In this document: in pieces, positions 25,001 through 37,009 of the stretch | Layout: each line of letters opens with the position of its first letter | Position numbering within the stretch: the first letter of the stretch is position 1 | Assembly (NCBI GenBank): GCA_013399695.1 | Contig: VXAU01002292.1 | Span: 1,668,748 to 1,732,747 of the forward strand | Source: Formicarius rufipectus | Lineage: Eukaryota; Chordata; Aves; Passeriformes; Formicariidae | Direction: 5' to 3' | DNA: 64,000 bases | The notes under the pieces: generated by a model | Database searches by the model: none | What the model saw: the letters and a program-made list of their open reading frames with translations, nothing else | What the model was told of the DNA's origin: nothing | Program-made: the position numbers and the translations under genes

Positions 25001-28000
25001 TTGAATGTGACACCCCACCACTGATGGGATTTTTCAGCCAAAGGAATGCACTTCTATGCTCAGTCCTTGTGTGTCTTCATCCCCTGTGATGACCTGAGAT
25101 GGCTTTGCTGGCCTGTGGGAAGGTTGAGCAGCGCAGTGTTTTGAAGGACCATGTGCATACCTGTACATTACTGCTCCCTTACCACTTGGATTCATGCAAG
25201 AGTCTATCAAGGAGTTTCCTGAGCTTTTTGCTTTCTGATCAAAATAAAACTAAGCCTTTGATGGCACTAGAGATGCCTTTAAACACCTACACATCTTTTG
25301 GTCTAGTCACACTTAATTATGAGCTGGTTTGACAATAGACAACTAATCTGATTCCTTTCATTCTTCTTCCTTCTCTCTTCTGACTTGACTGACTCTGATC
25401 ATAACATTGATGCCAGTGGCCTCTGCCTTTTCACTTCCATTTTCCATCACTGCTATTTCTGCAAAATCTGGTTTTCAGTTTTTTGGTCAAACTCAGATAT
25501 AACGGATTAAAAGTTTGGTTTGGTTTTGTTTGTTTGTTTGTTTGTTTGTTTGTTTGTTTTTGGGGTTTTGTTTTTGTTTTGTTTTTTTTTTCTGAAATCC
25601 ATGTTTTAAAATTCATATTTAATTGAATAAAACATGTAATTTTGTCCAGGAAAAAAATATTAATCACATCTCTCACAAAAGGGAGGCAATTTGAAAATGA
25701 AATTACTTGACTTAGCCAACATTTTGTGAGACACTTTTCCAACAATTCACTGAATTTGTCATGAACACATTACTGTGTGGTCCTAAAACATGGGGTCCTG
25801 TTTGCACATATTGTTGTCTTTCAGTATCCTTAATGTTGTAAATAATCATACATTACTGTAAGACTCCCAAGCTTTTTCTAAAGCATTTGTAAACCTTTGA
25901 TTTTTCTGTGTCATTCCACCTTTACTTTTTTAAGACTTTCTCAGAGAATAGGTCTGCATCTGGTCCTCTGGTGGGTTTTTTTTTGCTGCTAAAAACATGT
26001 AAGCTCTCAACAGGAGCTAGTGCACAATAGCATTAATCAGTGCCTCCTGCCAAATTCTTGCCAGCTTGGAACAGCACTTGGGGGAATATTTCTCAGCCTC
26101 CATTCATAATCATTGACCTCTTGCTTATTATTTTAACTGCAGTGACAGTTCTGCTAGATCAAGAGACTTCCCCATATGTCCTCTGCTGGATTTGTAGCAG
26201 CTACATTTCATTCTTCCTAAATTCATATTTGGCTGCAAGTTTTTGAGCTGTTGTCTCATCTTCAAATGCATCTACCCAGTGGATAATAACTGGCTTTGAC
26301 CCCTCTATAGCTACTATATGCAATGGGTCAGCATCACAGGGGCAGCACGATATCTTTTTCTCCCCATTCTGCATGCTTCATCTTCCCTCTTCCTTACAGT
26401 CTCAGACAGAAGAAGCAAGGAAAACTCTAATCTTCAAGAAGGAGTCTGAAACAGTAGTGAGAAATTGTGGGTTTCAGCCTCCTCCATAATTTCCATTTTT
26501 CAGGAAACAAAGCCTGACTCACAGCTCCACAACAGCAGTGGCACAGGAGCCACCAACCTCCCAGGGCTCTGTGGTCCCTCCTTGGCAGCTGAGCCCTGCT
26601 GTGCTCAGGCATCATATCCAGGGCCTGGGTAACCTCACCTCCCACCAGTGACACTTGTCACCAGTGGTCACCCAACCTCATGAAGGAAGGGCTGCCTCTC
26701 CTATCAGAATGAGTGGTGATGTTGTGGGTGCCATGGATGTTCAGGGAAAGGCAGGAGTGATTCCAGCAGTAAAATGGGCAATAGGATGCTGTTACCACCA
26801 TGCTGTATTTCCCAATAATATTACTGGGAGTCACGTGAGTCCCAAGCCCCAGTTTAAAGATGCTCAGGACAAAGTTATGAGGAGGCTATTGGAAGGTTTC
26901 TCTTCTCTTACACCTTTCAGACAATTCAGGTTATACTGTCCCATTTTTAGTTCGTTCTTTCCCATTTACCATAGTGCTACAATGAATCTCATAGACACAT
27001 CTTTAGAGGGAAGTGGAAAATACCTTTTAGTTTGCTAGTTGCAAAACAAATGTTAAGATCAACTGCTATTGTCAGCTCTATTAACAATATCTTTTGCAGA
27101 TTTGTCCAATCTTAGTGTTATTTTCATGCACAGTGAAATACTGGCAATTGCCTCTATCATAAGCAAAAATTGCCATTTCTTCAGCAATGTGTTAAAACCT
27201 GAAAAAGAAAAACTGTGCCTCATAATTTCTGACAAGATTCCATTATACTGAAAGGGAAAAAGTGATCCTGTATCTTATGTACCAAAAAATTATGTCTTAA
27301 AGGCTGTGATGCCTCTGTTCCACAAAGAATACTTTTCCACAGCAGCGCTGTTACTCTTAGAGAACACATTCATTACTCCTCTCCAAGTCTTTATTTCATC
27401 TAATATGGTAGCGTGATGTGTGGAAAACACATGATGACTTTCATGTCACACCAGAATTAATCAAACTATCACAAAGAAAATATTTTTTCTCAAAACCTTT
27501 ATACCTAATACATTCTGAAGAGAAATCTGTCATTTATAATAAACAGATAAATCTCAACCATCGGAATAAACTATACAGTACTGTTTCAGTGTATAAGTTT
27601 GCACCTCTGGGTTTTACAGCAAATAATGCTGAAGGAATCCAGCACAGCTGAAGATGAATAGGCAAAATCCTTTCCTAAAATAAATTCTTCTAACTTCATC
27701 AAATTCAAGCAAGCTACAATGATTTACATGTCCCTCGAGGTTTTCAGTACAGTTCCTTTCATAAATCTAAGGAGGGTAATGGGACTAGGAAAAAGTGAGA
27801 TTACGGACAAACAAAACAGAGAATGGAGACTACATGAAGCCTACCAGAGGCCCCTGCTCAAATATAATTCAGCTAGCAAATATGTGCTTTATTGACCTGC
27901 TTTGCATACAAAGGAAAAAAAAAAATAAAAGAAGGCAAAAAGTATGGAATATCTCTGGGGTCATTTGGGGTCAGCTGCCCCAACTGTGTTCCCTCCCAGC

Positions 28001-31000
28001 TCCATGGGTACCTCCAACCTCCTCGCTGCCAACAGTTTCCAGCACAAATACAAACCACAGCCCCATACATGAAGAAAATTAACCAGCTCAGCCAAAACCA
28101 GCACAACATGTAAACCATCTGAGATGCCTGAGCTTATCTGTGGGTCCACAAAGTGCTGGTGGATGCAACCCAAACAAAAGAACCACAGTGCACTGGAGCA
28201 TTAGCTGGAGTTGGCCAGGATACTCCCAGGCACTTCAGGTGGCCATAGGTGCCCATGTTTGGGTACTTGGATGCAGTCCTAGGCTTTCACTGACCATAAT
28301 GGGAGCCTGATCTAAGCTCATATAAGTGCACTGGGCAGGAACAACGTGGACAGTAAGGTTGAAAGTCTTTAGTAAGGAAAGTCTTGAGTTGCCCAAGTAT
28401 TAGCTGTGCTCTTCCCCTCTGCCTCAAAAGGAAAAAAAAAAAAGTTTAGTTATTTTTACCTTCTTTGCCAGACCAGAACTTGAAAGTGGATGCCTAGTCA
28501 CACCTCTGATATTGATATCCCTGTTCTGAGGAGATTACTCATAACTTTACAATTCAAGTGTTCAGCATGTTCTAGTACTACTCTGTTGCCACAAATACAA
28601 AATTTATACTCTGTTCACTCCTTTGGCATCAAAAATATAATCTGTCCAGCAACTACAAATATAAACGCAGTCTTTATTAGGTGGCATTTTGTTCTTTGCA
28701 AATGCCTTTTTTTCCTGAGATGACAATGAATTAAAGTTGGATACCAAGTTAACTCTTTTCAAAGGCAAGGTTTCAGCAGCAGAAGATTTGTAGTGCAAAG
28801 CCTTCTGGTTATTGGTGTGGATATGGACTTCAGGGGAATTTAGGAATTACTTTGAAGGTTGGAAACTTAGCTCATCTATTCAGATGCTGCCTCTTTGCTG
28901 TAGGAGTTTACTTCATATGACAATTTTTCAGTACAAGCCATTTATGAATGTTTTGAAGACCTGAAAAGTGAAGTTGTTGCTTATTGGCTTTCAAGTGATG
29001 CCAGCTCGATGTTTTGAATTCATGTTTTCTGCATTTCTCTTTTCGATTAAGAAAATGTTTTTCACTGGTTCAGAAAAAGTAGAGCTCTCATCCTATACCT
29101 GTTTAAAAGCCTCCTGTACTCACTCCACACCTGCTCTGATGTGCCCCACAGAGCCACAAAAGGCATTTGGCCAAGTTATGCCAGTCTTAGCTCTGCAGAC
29201 CCCCTAGCAAAATGTTTAGACATAGACTCAGGAAAACTTTACTTAGATAATTTCCAATTCTATATACAAGCATCTAGACTTACGTGTATAAATCTATTAA
29301 ATGCCATCTTTTGAACATGAAAACACATATTCTGAGTTTAGGAATAAGGAATTCTACCCATATTTAATTTTGTTGGGTCCTACAAGCCAGACACTCAATA
29401 CTTTGTACGAAAACCTACCTGTGTCATGCTACCAGAGCAAACACCTGACCCATCTCAGATGTAACATGAAGGCAGCTTCCCAGGCAGCATGCCAGGCTTT
29501 GCTGGTGATTTTCTCTTGTGTCTGTAGTACAGTGGAGATCTACACAAAGTGCTGAAAAGAGCCTCAGTGGTTTACTGTTGGGGAGTGCTGTCCTATGTAA
29601 TTGTTCTTCTGCTGGTATATGCAACAGTAATCTCAAAGAAGACTTTCTGACTATTTTCTAAACGATTATTTCACAGAGGAATGATTGGTCTGTCTAACAA
29701 AAAGTGCAAAAAGCATCGGTCTATTTAGAAAAAAACCAATCTAATTATAAACAGTTGTGTCTATACCTCTTATTCCATATTTCTTTAATTTATTCTCTGA
29801 TTTAACTTCATTTTAGTACTGTTTCAGGGAAATAAGATCTTTTTCTTTAAGACTTCATCTGCTCTTACTTGTCATAATTTAGAAGCTAATAATCCTCTCC
29901 ATGACATCACATGCACTCACTGAAACCCATTATGCCAAGGACAAAGTATGACAGTCTCAGTCATGGGGAAGAACAGATGAGAGACAGCAACAGATGCAAA
30001 TTAACTGCTAAACCCAAAGAATTATATTGCACCCTTCCACAGGAAAACTCTGGGAGGAAGGTAAACAGCCCAGCAGTGCTCTCTGTACTCAGGGGATGCT
30101 TTCTAAAATCCCTCACCCATCATTAGTAGCAATAGAATTGATCAGACCAAAGCTGCTTCTTTGCAAAGGAAACATAGTGGGCTAACAAATGGCAGCTAAA
30201 ACACAGTGTTAAACACAGCCTAGCACTTAGCATAACCAAACAAGTTAGCCTTGGGTTGCTTTTAGTTCAAAGTAAGAGCTTGGCTTTTCTCCAATTCATA
30301 GTATTATCCATTTTCCTGTGCAGCTTGAAATTGTGCTCAGTATTTTTTAAACAATTGTATTTTCTTTGATCAATTCTAAAGGATGGATAAAGGATAGATA
30401 GCACTGTGAGCCGAGCTGAATAGGAGTAATAAGAATGATCAGGACATTCTGATAGCTCCCAAGCTGATTCAGTCTCATGCTTAATGTGGTTCTGGCCAAA
30501 GAAGTCCCACCTTTATTAAAAAACCAAATGCTTTTAATAGCATTGTATTGTACTACAGTTGAGTGGTGGAAACATGTTGAGGGACCACAGTGGTCACTAT
30601 GGCTTTTATTCAAACAAGGGGTTCCCTGTGAGTGCTCTCAGCTGGTACAAACAAAGGAAGGTGAGTTGGAAGGGTGAAACACCAGGCTCAAATGTAAAGC
30701 GTCACACAGCATATTTGTCTTTTCACTGTAGGTTTCTGTTTCCAAATTCCAGATCAGGAACCAGTTATCCTAGAGGAAAAGAAAAAAAAAAAAAAAAGCT
30801 CTGCGTTTCTTTTTCTTTTCAACATTCAAAGCTGCTGTTTACAATATAAGAGCATGAAAATTCTTGAGGTAGTGACTTGTCTCCAGCAGTGACTGCAGGT
30901 GACTCACAGCATCCTGTAATACTTAGCAAAGCTCTTTTCCACAAGCCGCTCCTGTGCACCCTGAGTCCACACAAACTTTGGACATCTATGATGTCTGTGA

Positions 31001-34000
31001 ACAGGAACTCAAAGCCCAGGGACACCCTGAAGGTGGAACAACTTCCTCTGCTGAATCTATTTCCTACTGCTTTCATCTGCCGGTACCTCATTCCTCTACC
31101 AGAAGGAGTGTTCTGTTGATCCCCTCTTTCAATACCTTTCATGATTTCACAAAATTCTGGACAATCTCCCTCCCTTCCATTTCCTTGTCTCTTTTTTAGA
31201 CTGTTTTGTTTGCTTTTTCTTGTTGTTCCTCATACCAAAGCAGTTTCATACATTTGATAATTCTTGTTGCCCTTTTCTGAAACTTTTTCATTCTCCCTAT
31301 ACCTTTTTGAGGAAGAAAGACCACAACTGCATGCAGAATACAAAGAATGAGAAATCAGACATATATAGTGGCATCATGATGACGTCCAGTTTTTCTTTCT
31401 TTCTTTCCTGGCATCTGTTAATACTTGCTTTGCCTTAGACTGCATACTGATAGCATGCATGGATAGTTTTCATGGCAGTATCTGTCACAGCCCAGAGTTT
31501 TTGCTGCTGTGGGAAGAAATCAACACATCTTTTCATATATCTAAATAGGATTGGGTTTCCCCCACTTTCATATTTGTCTACATCAATTTCATCTGTCATT
31601 TTATTGCCCACTCAATCTAGCAGGCTCCTTCTGCAAGTTGGCACAATCATCTTGGCAATCCAGAATAAATTATTAACTTCCTATCATCAGTAAACCTTGC
31701 TCATCACTCCACTTCCATTTTCTATATGACAGTGTTGAAAAGCACAAGTGCTAGTAAGAATTTCTTGCAGATTTCCCTTAAAATCTCACTTCAGTGTGAA
31801 GAATGACCATATGCTCCCACTCTTTGGTTCCTTTCTTTTATTAAATTATTTATCCACAGATGAACTTTCCCTTTTGCCACGCAGCTGTTTTGCTTCCTTA
31901 AAAGCTTCTGATGAAGGACTTTGCTGCCAGCCTTTTGGAAATTACAGTAGACAGCATATCCAGCTTTTTCTTATTCAATTGCTGTTGACATTTTCAAAGA
32001 ACTGAAGGTCTCAGAAGGTGATGTTCATCTATAAAACCTATAACAATTATTCCCTAGCAAAAGGGATTGCTGTTACTCCAGCCAAGAAAATTTTCTTGAT
32101 GAAATGACAATGCAGGGAATTTATCACTGATAAAATGGGTGATTTTCTATATGACCTATTATCCAGGACTTATTTACAGAGTAAATCATCCAGATCAAGA
32201 ACTCATCAGGATTCAAAAGAAGGTTTGGCAACCACAGTCAGAATTCTCCTGCTTGTTTTCCACTAGTATAGGAAGGGATATTGAAACTCATGAACCAGGC
32301 ATTAAATTATTGTCTCAATATTAAAGATCAGGATAAAATCTAATGAAGCATTGTAGATGATCCCTTTATTTCTCAATATTCCTTCATTTGAGCCTCATCT
32401 ATGAAAAAGGAGCATAAAACTTATAGGGAACATTAGCAGGAGAATCAGCCGCTCCTCAGGCACAGAGCTATCGGCTATGGAGCCGAAGAGGGGAACTGCA
32501 ACAATGCTTGCTTGGCCTACCATAAAGACTGAGACTAAATTATCTGCAAATCTTTTCAACCACTTATTGATCTTTCTTTTAATGCTGATGCTTGGATTAT
32601 AATGTAAGGTAGCTGAGATCTCAAAGTCTTAAATTATAAAAGATCCCATTTAAAATGCTCGTAAAATAACTTGCATCTTTCTAAATCCAGCCTACTGTTT
32701 GTGCTTCACATGTTTTTCATACTAGTTCACTCTTCCCTTCTCTTCTCTTCAATTTGCAGCAGGATGAGATTTTCACACTGCTCAAGCTGGATCTTGTGTT
32801 ATTCACTGTATTACAGCCTGTGCTATACTATTTCTTAAGGATAAACATGAGCTGATCATCACATTGGGAAATATTTTTGAGCTCTGCAGTTGTAACACTT
32901 CCTTGGGTTTTTGTTGTTGCTTTAATCCACAGACCATTTGGTAAAATGTAGTATAGTAAATTATGCTTCCACTTTTATTTTTTTCCTGCATAATGCTTTG
33001 CAAATACTGTAAATAATAACTAAAAAGTAAAATATTAACCTTCTATGTTCTACCTTGCTTCTTAAAATCTTCTGCATATGATTTCTAGTGCATCTCTGGG
33101 CCCGCAGGGCTAAGCAAGCACAGACAGTTCTGAATTAAACTCGCACTAAACTAGGTATGTGCACTTTACAACTGTTGCACAGAAACACCATAGCACAGTA
33201 AATTAGCTTGCTCAGAGGGCTGTATTTGAAAATTAACCTGGATATCTCTCATACATATCTGTCTACATGTTTACTTCACAAAGTAAAGCACTGAAGCAGG
33301 AAAAAATAGCACACTATTTTTTTATTTACTCCCCTTTGATTTCCTTACGCAGCTAATCACTGTAGCATCTGAGTATGCTCAGACACTCAACAAATATAAT
33401 TTTCTGTGCATGTAATACATGCAAAAGCAGTGCAATTTTTAGTAGCATTTATTGTGTGCAGAGATACATCTCCTATTGGCATTACAATCCACATTAAAGA
33501 ACTACCCAGATTTCCAGTCTTTGGGAACACAATTCAGTTGCCACTTTCATAAATACTCCTGAACAGCTTACTTTCTGAAAATGATCCCAATGAAGGTACA
33601 TTTTAGCCTATATATCTGCAATTAGAACTGTCCGTGTTACTCTTTGGCTGAATGTGTTTAGCCAAAATGAAGACTGCAAATTGTAAAGATAATGCCAGAG
33701 AAGACTAAAAAAACCACAAATTGTTGCTATAAATAAGTGCAGGCAAACATGCCTGACAACAAATTACGAAAAGAGTAACTGAGATCCTCTTTTAAAGTTA
33801 TTAAGCATCGAGTTAACTCAATTGAAAGACAATATCCTTATTAAGGAAGAACAAGATGAAGGAATATGTTGAAGTGGATGACACTTTCCAGAAAGAATAA
33901 GTCATGAAGTCCCTAAATTGAATTTCAATTGTTAGCCATTTTCTTTTCTAAGCTTGTATATATGTGCCTGGTATGAGTATATGTATTCTGAACTCCACCC

Positions 34001-34254
34001 TCCTTTAATGTACTGATTTTCCCTCCCACTGGGCTGGCTCAGTAATAAATTTGTTCCACTAATATACAGCAGAGGTGCTTCATGTAAACATTTCTCTGTT
34101 TTGGAAAAAAAAAGTCCCAAGCCCTGGCATACTAATAAGAGCTAATATTTCATATTCTGTTGCACTTGCATCTTCCTGCTGAATTCCATGGCACAGAAAT
34201 ATGCTCCTGTAGTCACAACAGAGAACATTAACCCAGTAATTGCTTCTTCAATGG
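22036..34254. other. Intergenic desert, no gene recognised
   Basis: About 12 kb without a supportable gene. Simple repeats occur, including a TTTG tract at about 25514-25590 and an A run at 30780-30797. Open frames of up to 127 codons (23268-23645, 26655-27038) lack recognisable domains, splice context or neighbours and look like chance. Confidence 0.7.
25514..25590 (+). repeat. TTTG microsatellite and T/G-rich tract
   Basis: About eight uninterrupted copies of the 4-base unit gttt occupy roughly 25526-25558. They are followed by degenerate ttttg/gttttt repeats and a T run. Confidence 0.95.
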
Positions 34255-35010
34255 CTGTTTCCCGTGGTTGGTCTGGTCCTCCATATCGGCAGAGTCTGGG
34301 TGAGCATCTGGAGGTGAGGTGGATGGAGTGATCTGTGGGAATGGTTCAGAAGCCAGATGCTCTCAGGTGCCACAGAAGTCCCAGGTGAGTTTTATTGAGG
34401 AAACAGCAGCTGTCCTGTTGCTAAACCACACAGACAATGGACTAGGTCTTCAATGCTTGTATCATTTTTCATCTGTACCTGACTGAATGAGGAACACATA
34501 AATGAATTCATGTGTCAGGGAGCTGGTCACAGCTGCTGCTTCAGGCTAATGTAGCACAGCTAGCCAGGGGCTCCTTGGCAGTATCGGAGGAAAACAGATT
34601 CTGCCAAAAGTGGTTGAGTAGCTCTTGCAAGGGCTTCTCTGCCCAAACAAACTAGGGAGATGGTACCAAGTCAGGGCGTGGCACGAGGAGGAGATGCTCA
34701 TTCCCCTGCAGTCTGCACCTCTGCCCTTCCCCACATCGGCTCGGGGAGGCACCATACGCAGCTCTGCCCAGACAGTCTGACCCCCGCAGACTTCGGGGAG
34801 GGCATTTGCTTGGGCTTTCTCTCCCTCCCTGCCACACATCCTGCAGGACCTGCTCCCCCCTCACGTCGCAGGGCTGGGAGTCACCCATCATCCTGTCCTG
34901 CATCCACCTGCCACCCACAGCGAGTGCCTGCCTTGTCCCCACAGGCAGGCTGCTGGACCTCACTGCTGAAACGGGCAAAGTCAGTGCAAACAGACAGGAT
35001 CTGAGTTTTC
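34255..35010 (-). repeat. Possible minus-strand LTR-like segment, GC-rich
   Basis: On the minus strand the segment has CAATAAAACTCACC (complement of about 34382-34397) followed by a tail that ends near CCACGGGAAACA at 34255. That resembles the R-U5 end of an avian endogenous retroviral LTR terminating in CA. The upstream part (34540-34970) is unusually GC-rich for this region. I found no clear 5' TG boundary, target duplication or internal viral gene, so the call is tentative and the right end is a guess. Confidence 0.35.
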
Positions 35011-35820
35011 AACAGTAGGACCTACCCCTAATCTTTCCTCATCCAGAGTTACACCTATACTTTCCTAAACTCAGAGTCTCCTTTTCCATAATGGATTTGT
35101 AGAGGCCTTGCCCAGGGGACCACTCAATAAATTCAGTGAGCTGCATGTGCAGAAACAAAGGCAGGATTGAACCAACAAAGAAGCATGTTAATAGGAGAAG
35201 GAAATTGTGTTCTTCTTTGTTGTGCTTTCAAGTTTTTTTTGAATGTCGTTTTCCCCAATGTAAATGTTGCACTTTGAAGAAAAAGAGCACTATCAAATGC
35301 AGTCAGCTGTGGTTCAGGCACTCTGCCTTTTCTTTGTCATCCAAAACATTTACAAAATACCAAAAACCTTTACTTTCTTCTTCTGTAAGCTACTGATTTT
35401 GTTTTGCTGCAGCCTATATACAAGGTAACTGTGTGTTTTTTTTTACTAAACTTTCAATTGAATCAAATATTTTTAAAATAAGGAGTACATAAAAGATGGA
35501 TTCTTTATGTCTGGATATTCTTCATAATGGATCAATTGTATTTTGGTTTTTCCTTTAACTTTCATTGATTTTAGGTAAACCTGATACCCTGAAGGCATTG
35601 CATCCAACAGCTACATATGGTACATTCCTACTTACTACCACCCCTCATCATTTCCCACGTCTGTAAATTGGTCGCTGCATTATGCAAGACAGACAATATT
35701 AAACCAATTCTCCAGTGCTCCTTTCTTTCTGTGCAAAAGCACATGTTCATTTACTAGATTAAAATAATCTTCTTACTGACATCTAAGTAGTTGGGTATAA
35801 GAGACAACATTATTAATTAT
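35011..35820. other. Intergenic, nothing recognised
   Basis: AT-rich sequence with no coding or repeat signal I can name. Confidence 0.6.
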
Positions 35821-36560
35821 CTTCACCGACATGAAGCCTGTTGGTGCCAAGGACAGCTGGCAGTCAAGATTGTCCATGTGCCTTGTGCTAGGAAGCCAAA
35901 AAGGAATACCTAAGCTCAGGATTTGCTTATTTAAATTCAATGCAAAAGCATTTTTCTCTGCCCATGATCACTTTCATTTAATCAATCCTAATCTTTCAAC
36001 AATGATGTGAATGCCATTATGCAAATAAGCAACTGCTTTTCAGCCTTGTGGAACGATGACACCTATACAAAGGTTTCTGAGGCTCTTTCATGGTGGCAGT
36101 CATTGAACTTCATAAATATTGATTTGTAAGTATTACATTAGGTGATAATGATTTTTTTCTGTGAGGTTGGCCACTTTTAAAGCTGTATCTTGAAGCTGAG
36201 AACTAATGAAATGTTTAATATTCTGGAATAATTCACCTCAGTGCATCAGAACGTTGTAAAAAGGCTCCCATCTGATGAGGCCTGCAGCTGGCACAGTATG
36301 CTCTGTATTTATCACAGTGCTCCAGATAATATTAGTATTTAATGACTGTGCACTGATAAGCTGAAGCTGGATGAATAGACTGTCTCTCATCTCATTCTGC
36401 TTAAGGTGACATGAACTTTCATTTATGTCACATCCACTTGCAGCTGTTCAGATACACTCCAAAGATGCTGAAAGGAATACTCTGTCAATCCACAACTGAA
36501 TGAATGACCATAAGAATGAATCTGTTGTCTTACTGTCTTTGGATTGCTTTATAAAAGCAT
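35821..36560. other. Candidate conserved non-coding element
   Basis: This stretch has no open frame or repeat signature but is dense in motifs typical of vertebrate developmental enhancers. These include a perfect octamer ATGCAAAT at 36019-36026, CAGCTG E-boxes (for example near 36288 and 36441) and many homeodomain-type TAAT/ATTA cores. The call rests on appearance only; conservation cannot be tested here. Confidence 0.25.
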
Positions 36561-36889
36561 TTGTATTCCAGGAAGCAGGCAATAATATAATTAATCATTG
36601 ACACAACTGAGTAGGTCTATTGTGTAAGTGATTCATTATGAAGCAATTTCAAGAATTTTTTCTTGATGATATACATTTTATAATTCATTAGCAACATAAT
36701 AAAGCAAATGGTTATATCCTATTTTTATAACTTTGAATTAAATATAAATGCATCTTTGATATCCGTGACTCTCTGCGAAGCTTTGTGTTAGAAGCAAAAT
36801 TCAAGAACAGTGATCATGATGGATGTAGTTAGTAACAAGAGGAACCTGTATTTACAGGGTTGGAGTCCTTTTCGTATTGATGATCATGA

Positions 36890-36965
36890 TTCATAGAATC
36901 ACAGAAATGTTTAGGTTGAAAAAGACCTTTACGATTATCAAGTCCAGCCATTTACACCAGAAATG
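36890..36965 (-). repeat. CR1 LINE 3'-terminal fragment, minus orientation
   Basis: The plus strand reads 'attcatagaatcacagaaat', then gtttaggttgaaaaagacct and 'tttacgattatcaagtccag'. This is the complement of the CR1 3' end. Only the last 70-75 bases are clear; the following 50-100 bases may be a more diverged continuation. Confidence 0.85.
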
Positions 36966-37009
36966 TGGTATGGGTGGTGAAATTCAATCCCACAACTCAG
37001 CGTTACTGA

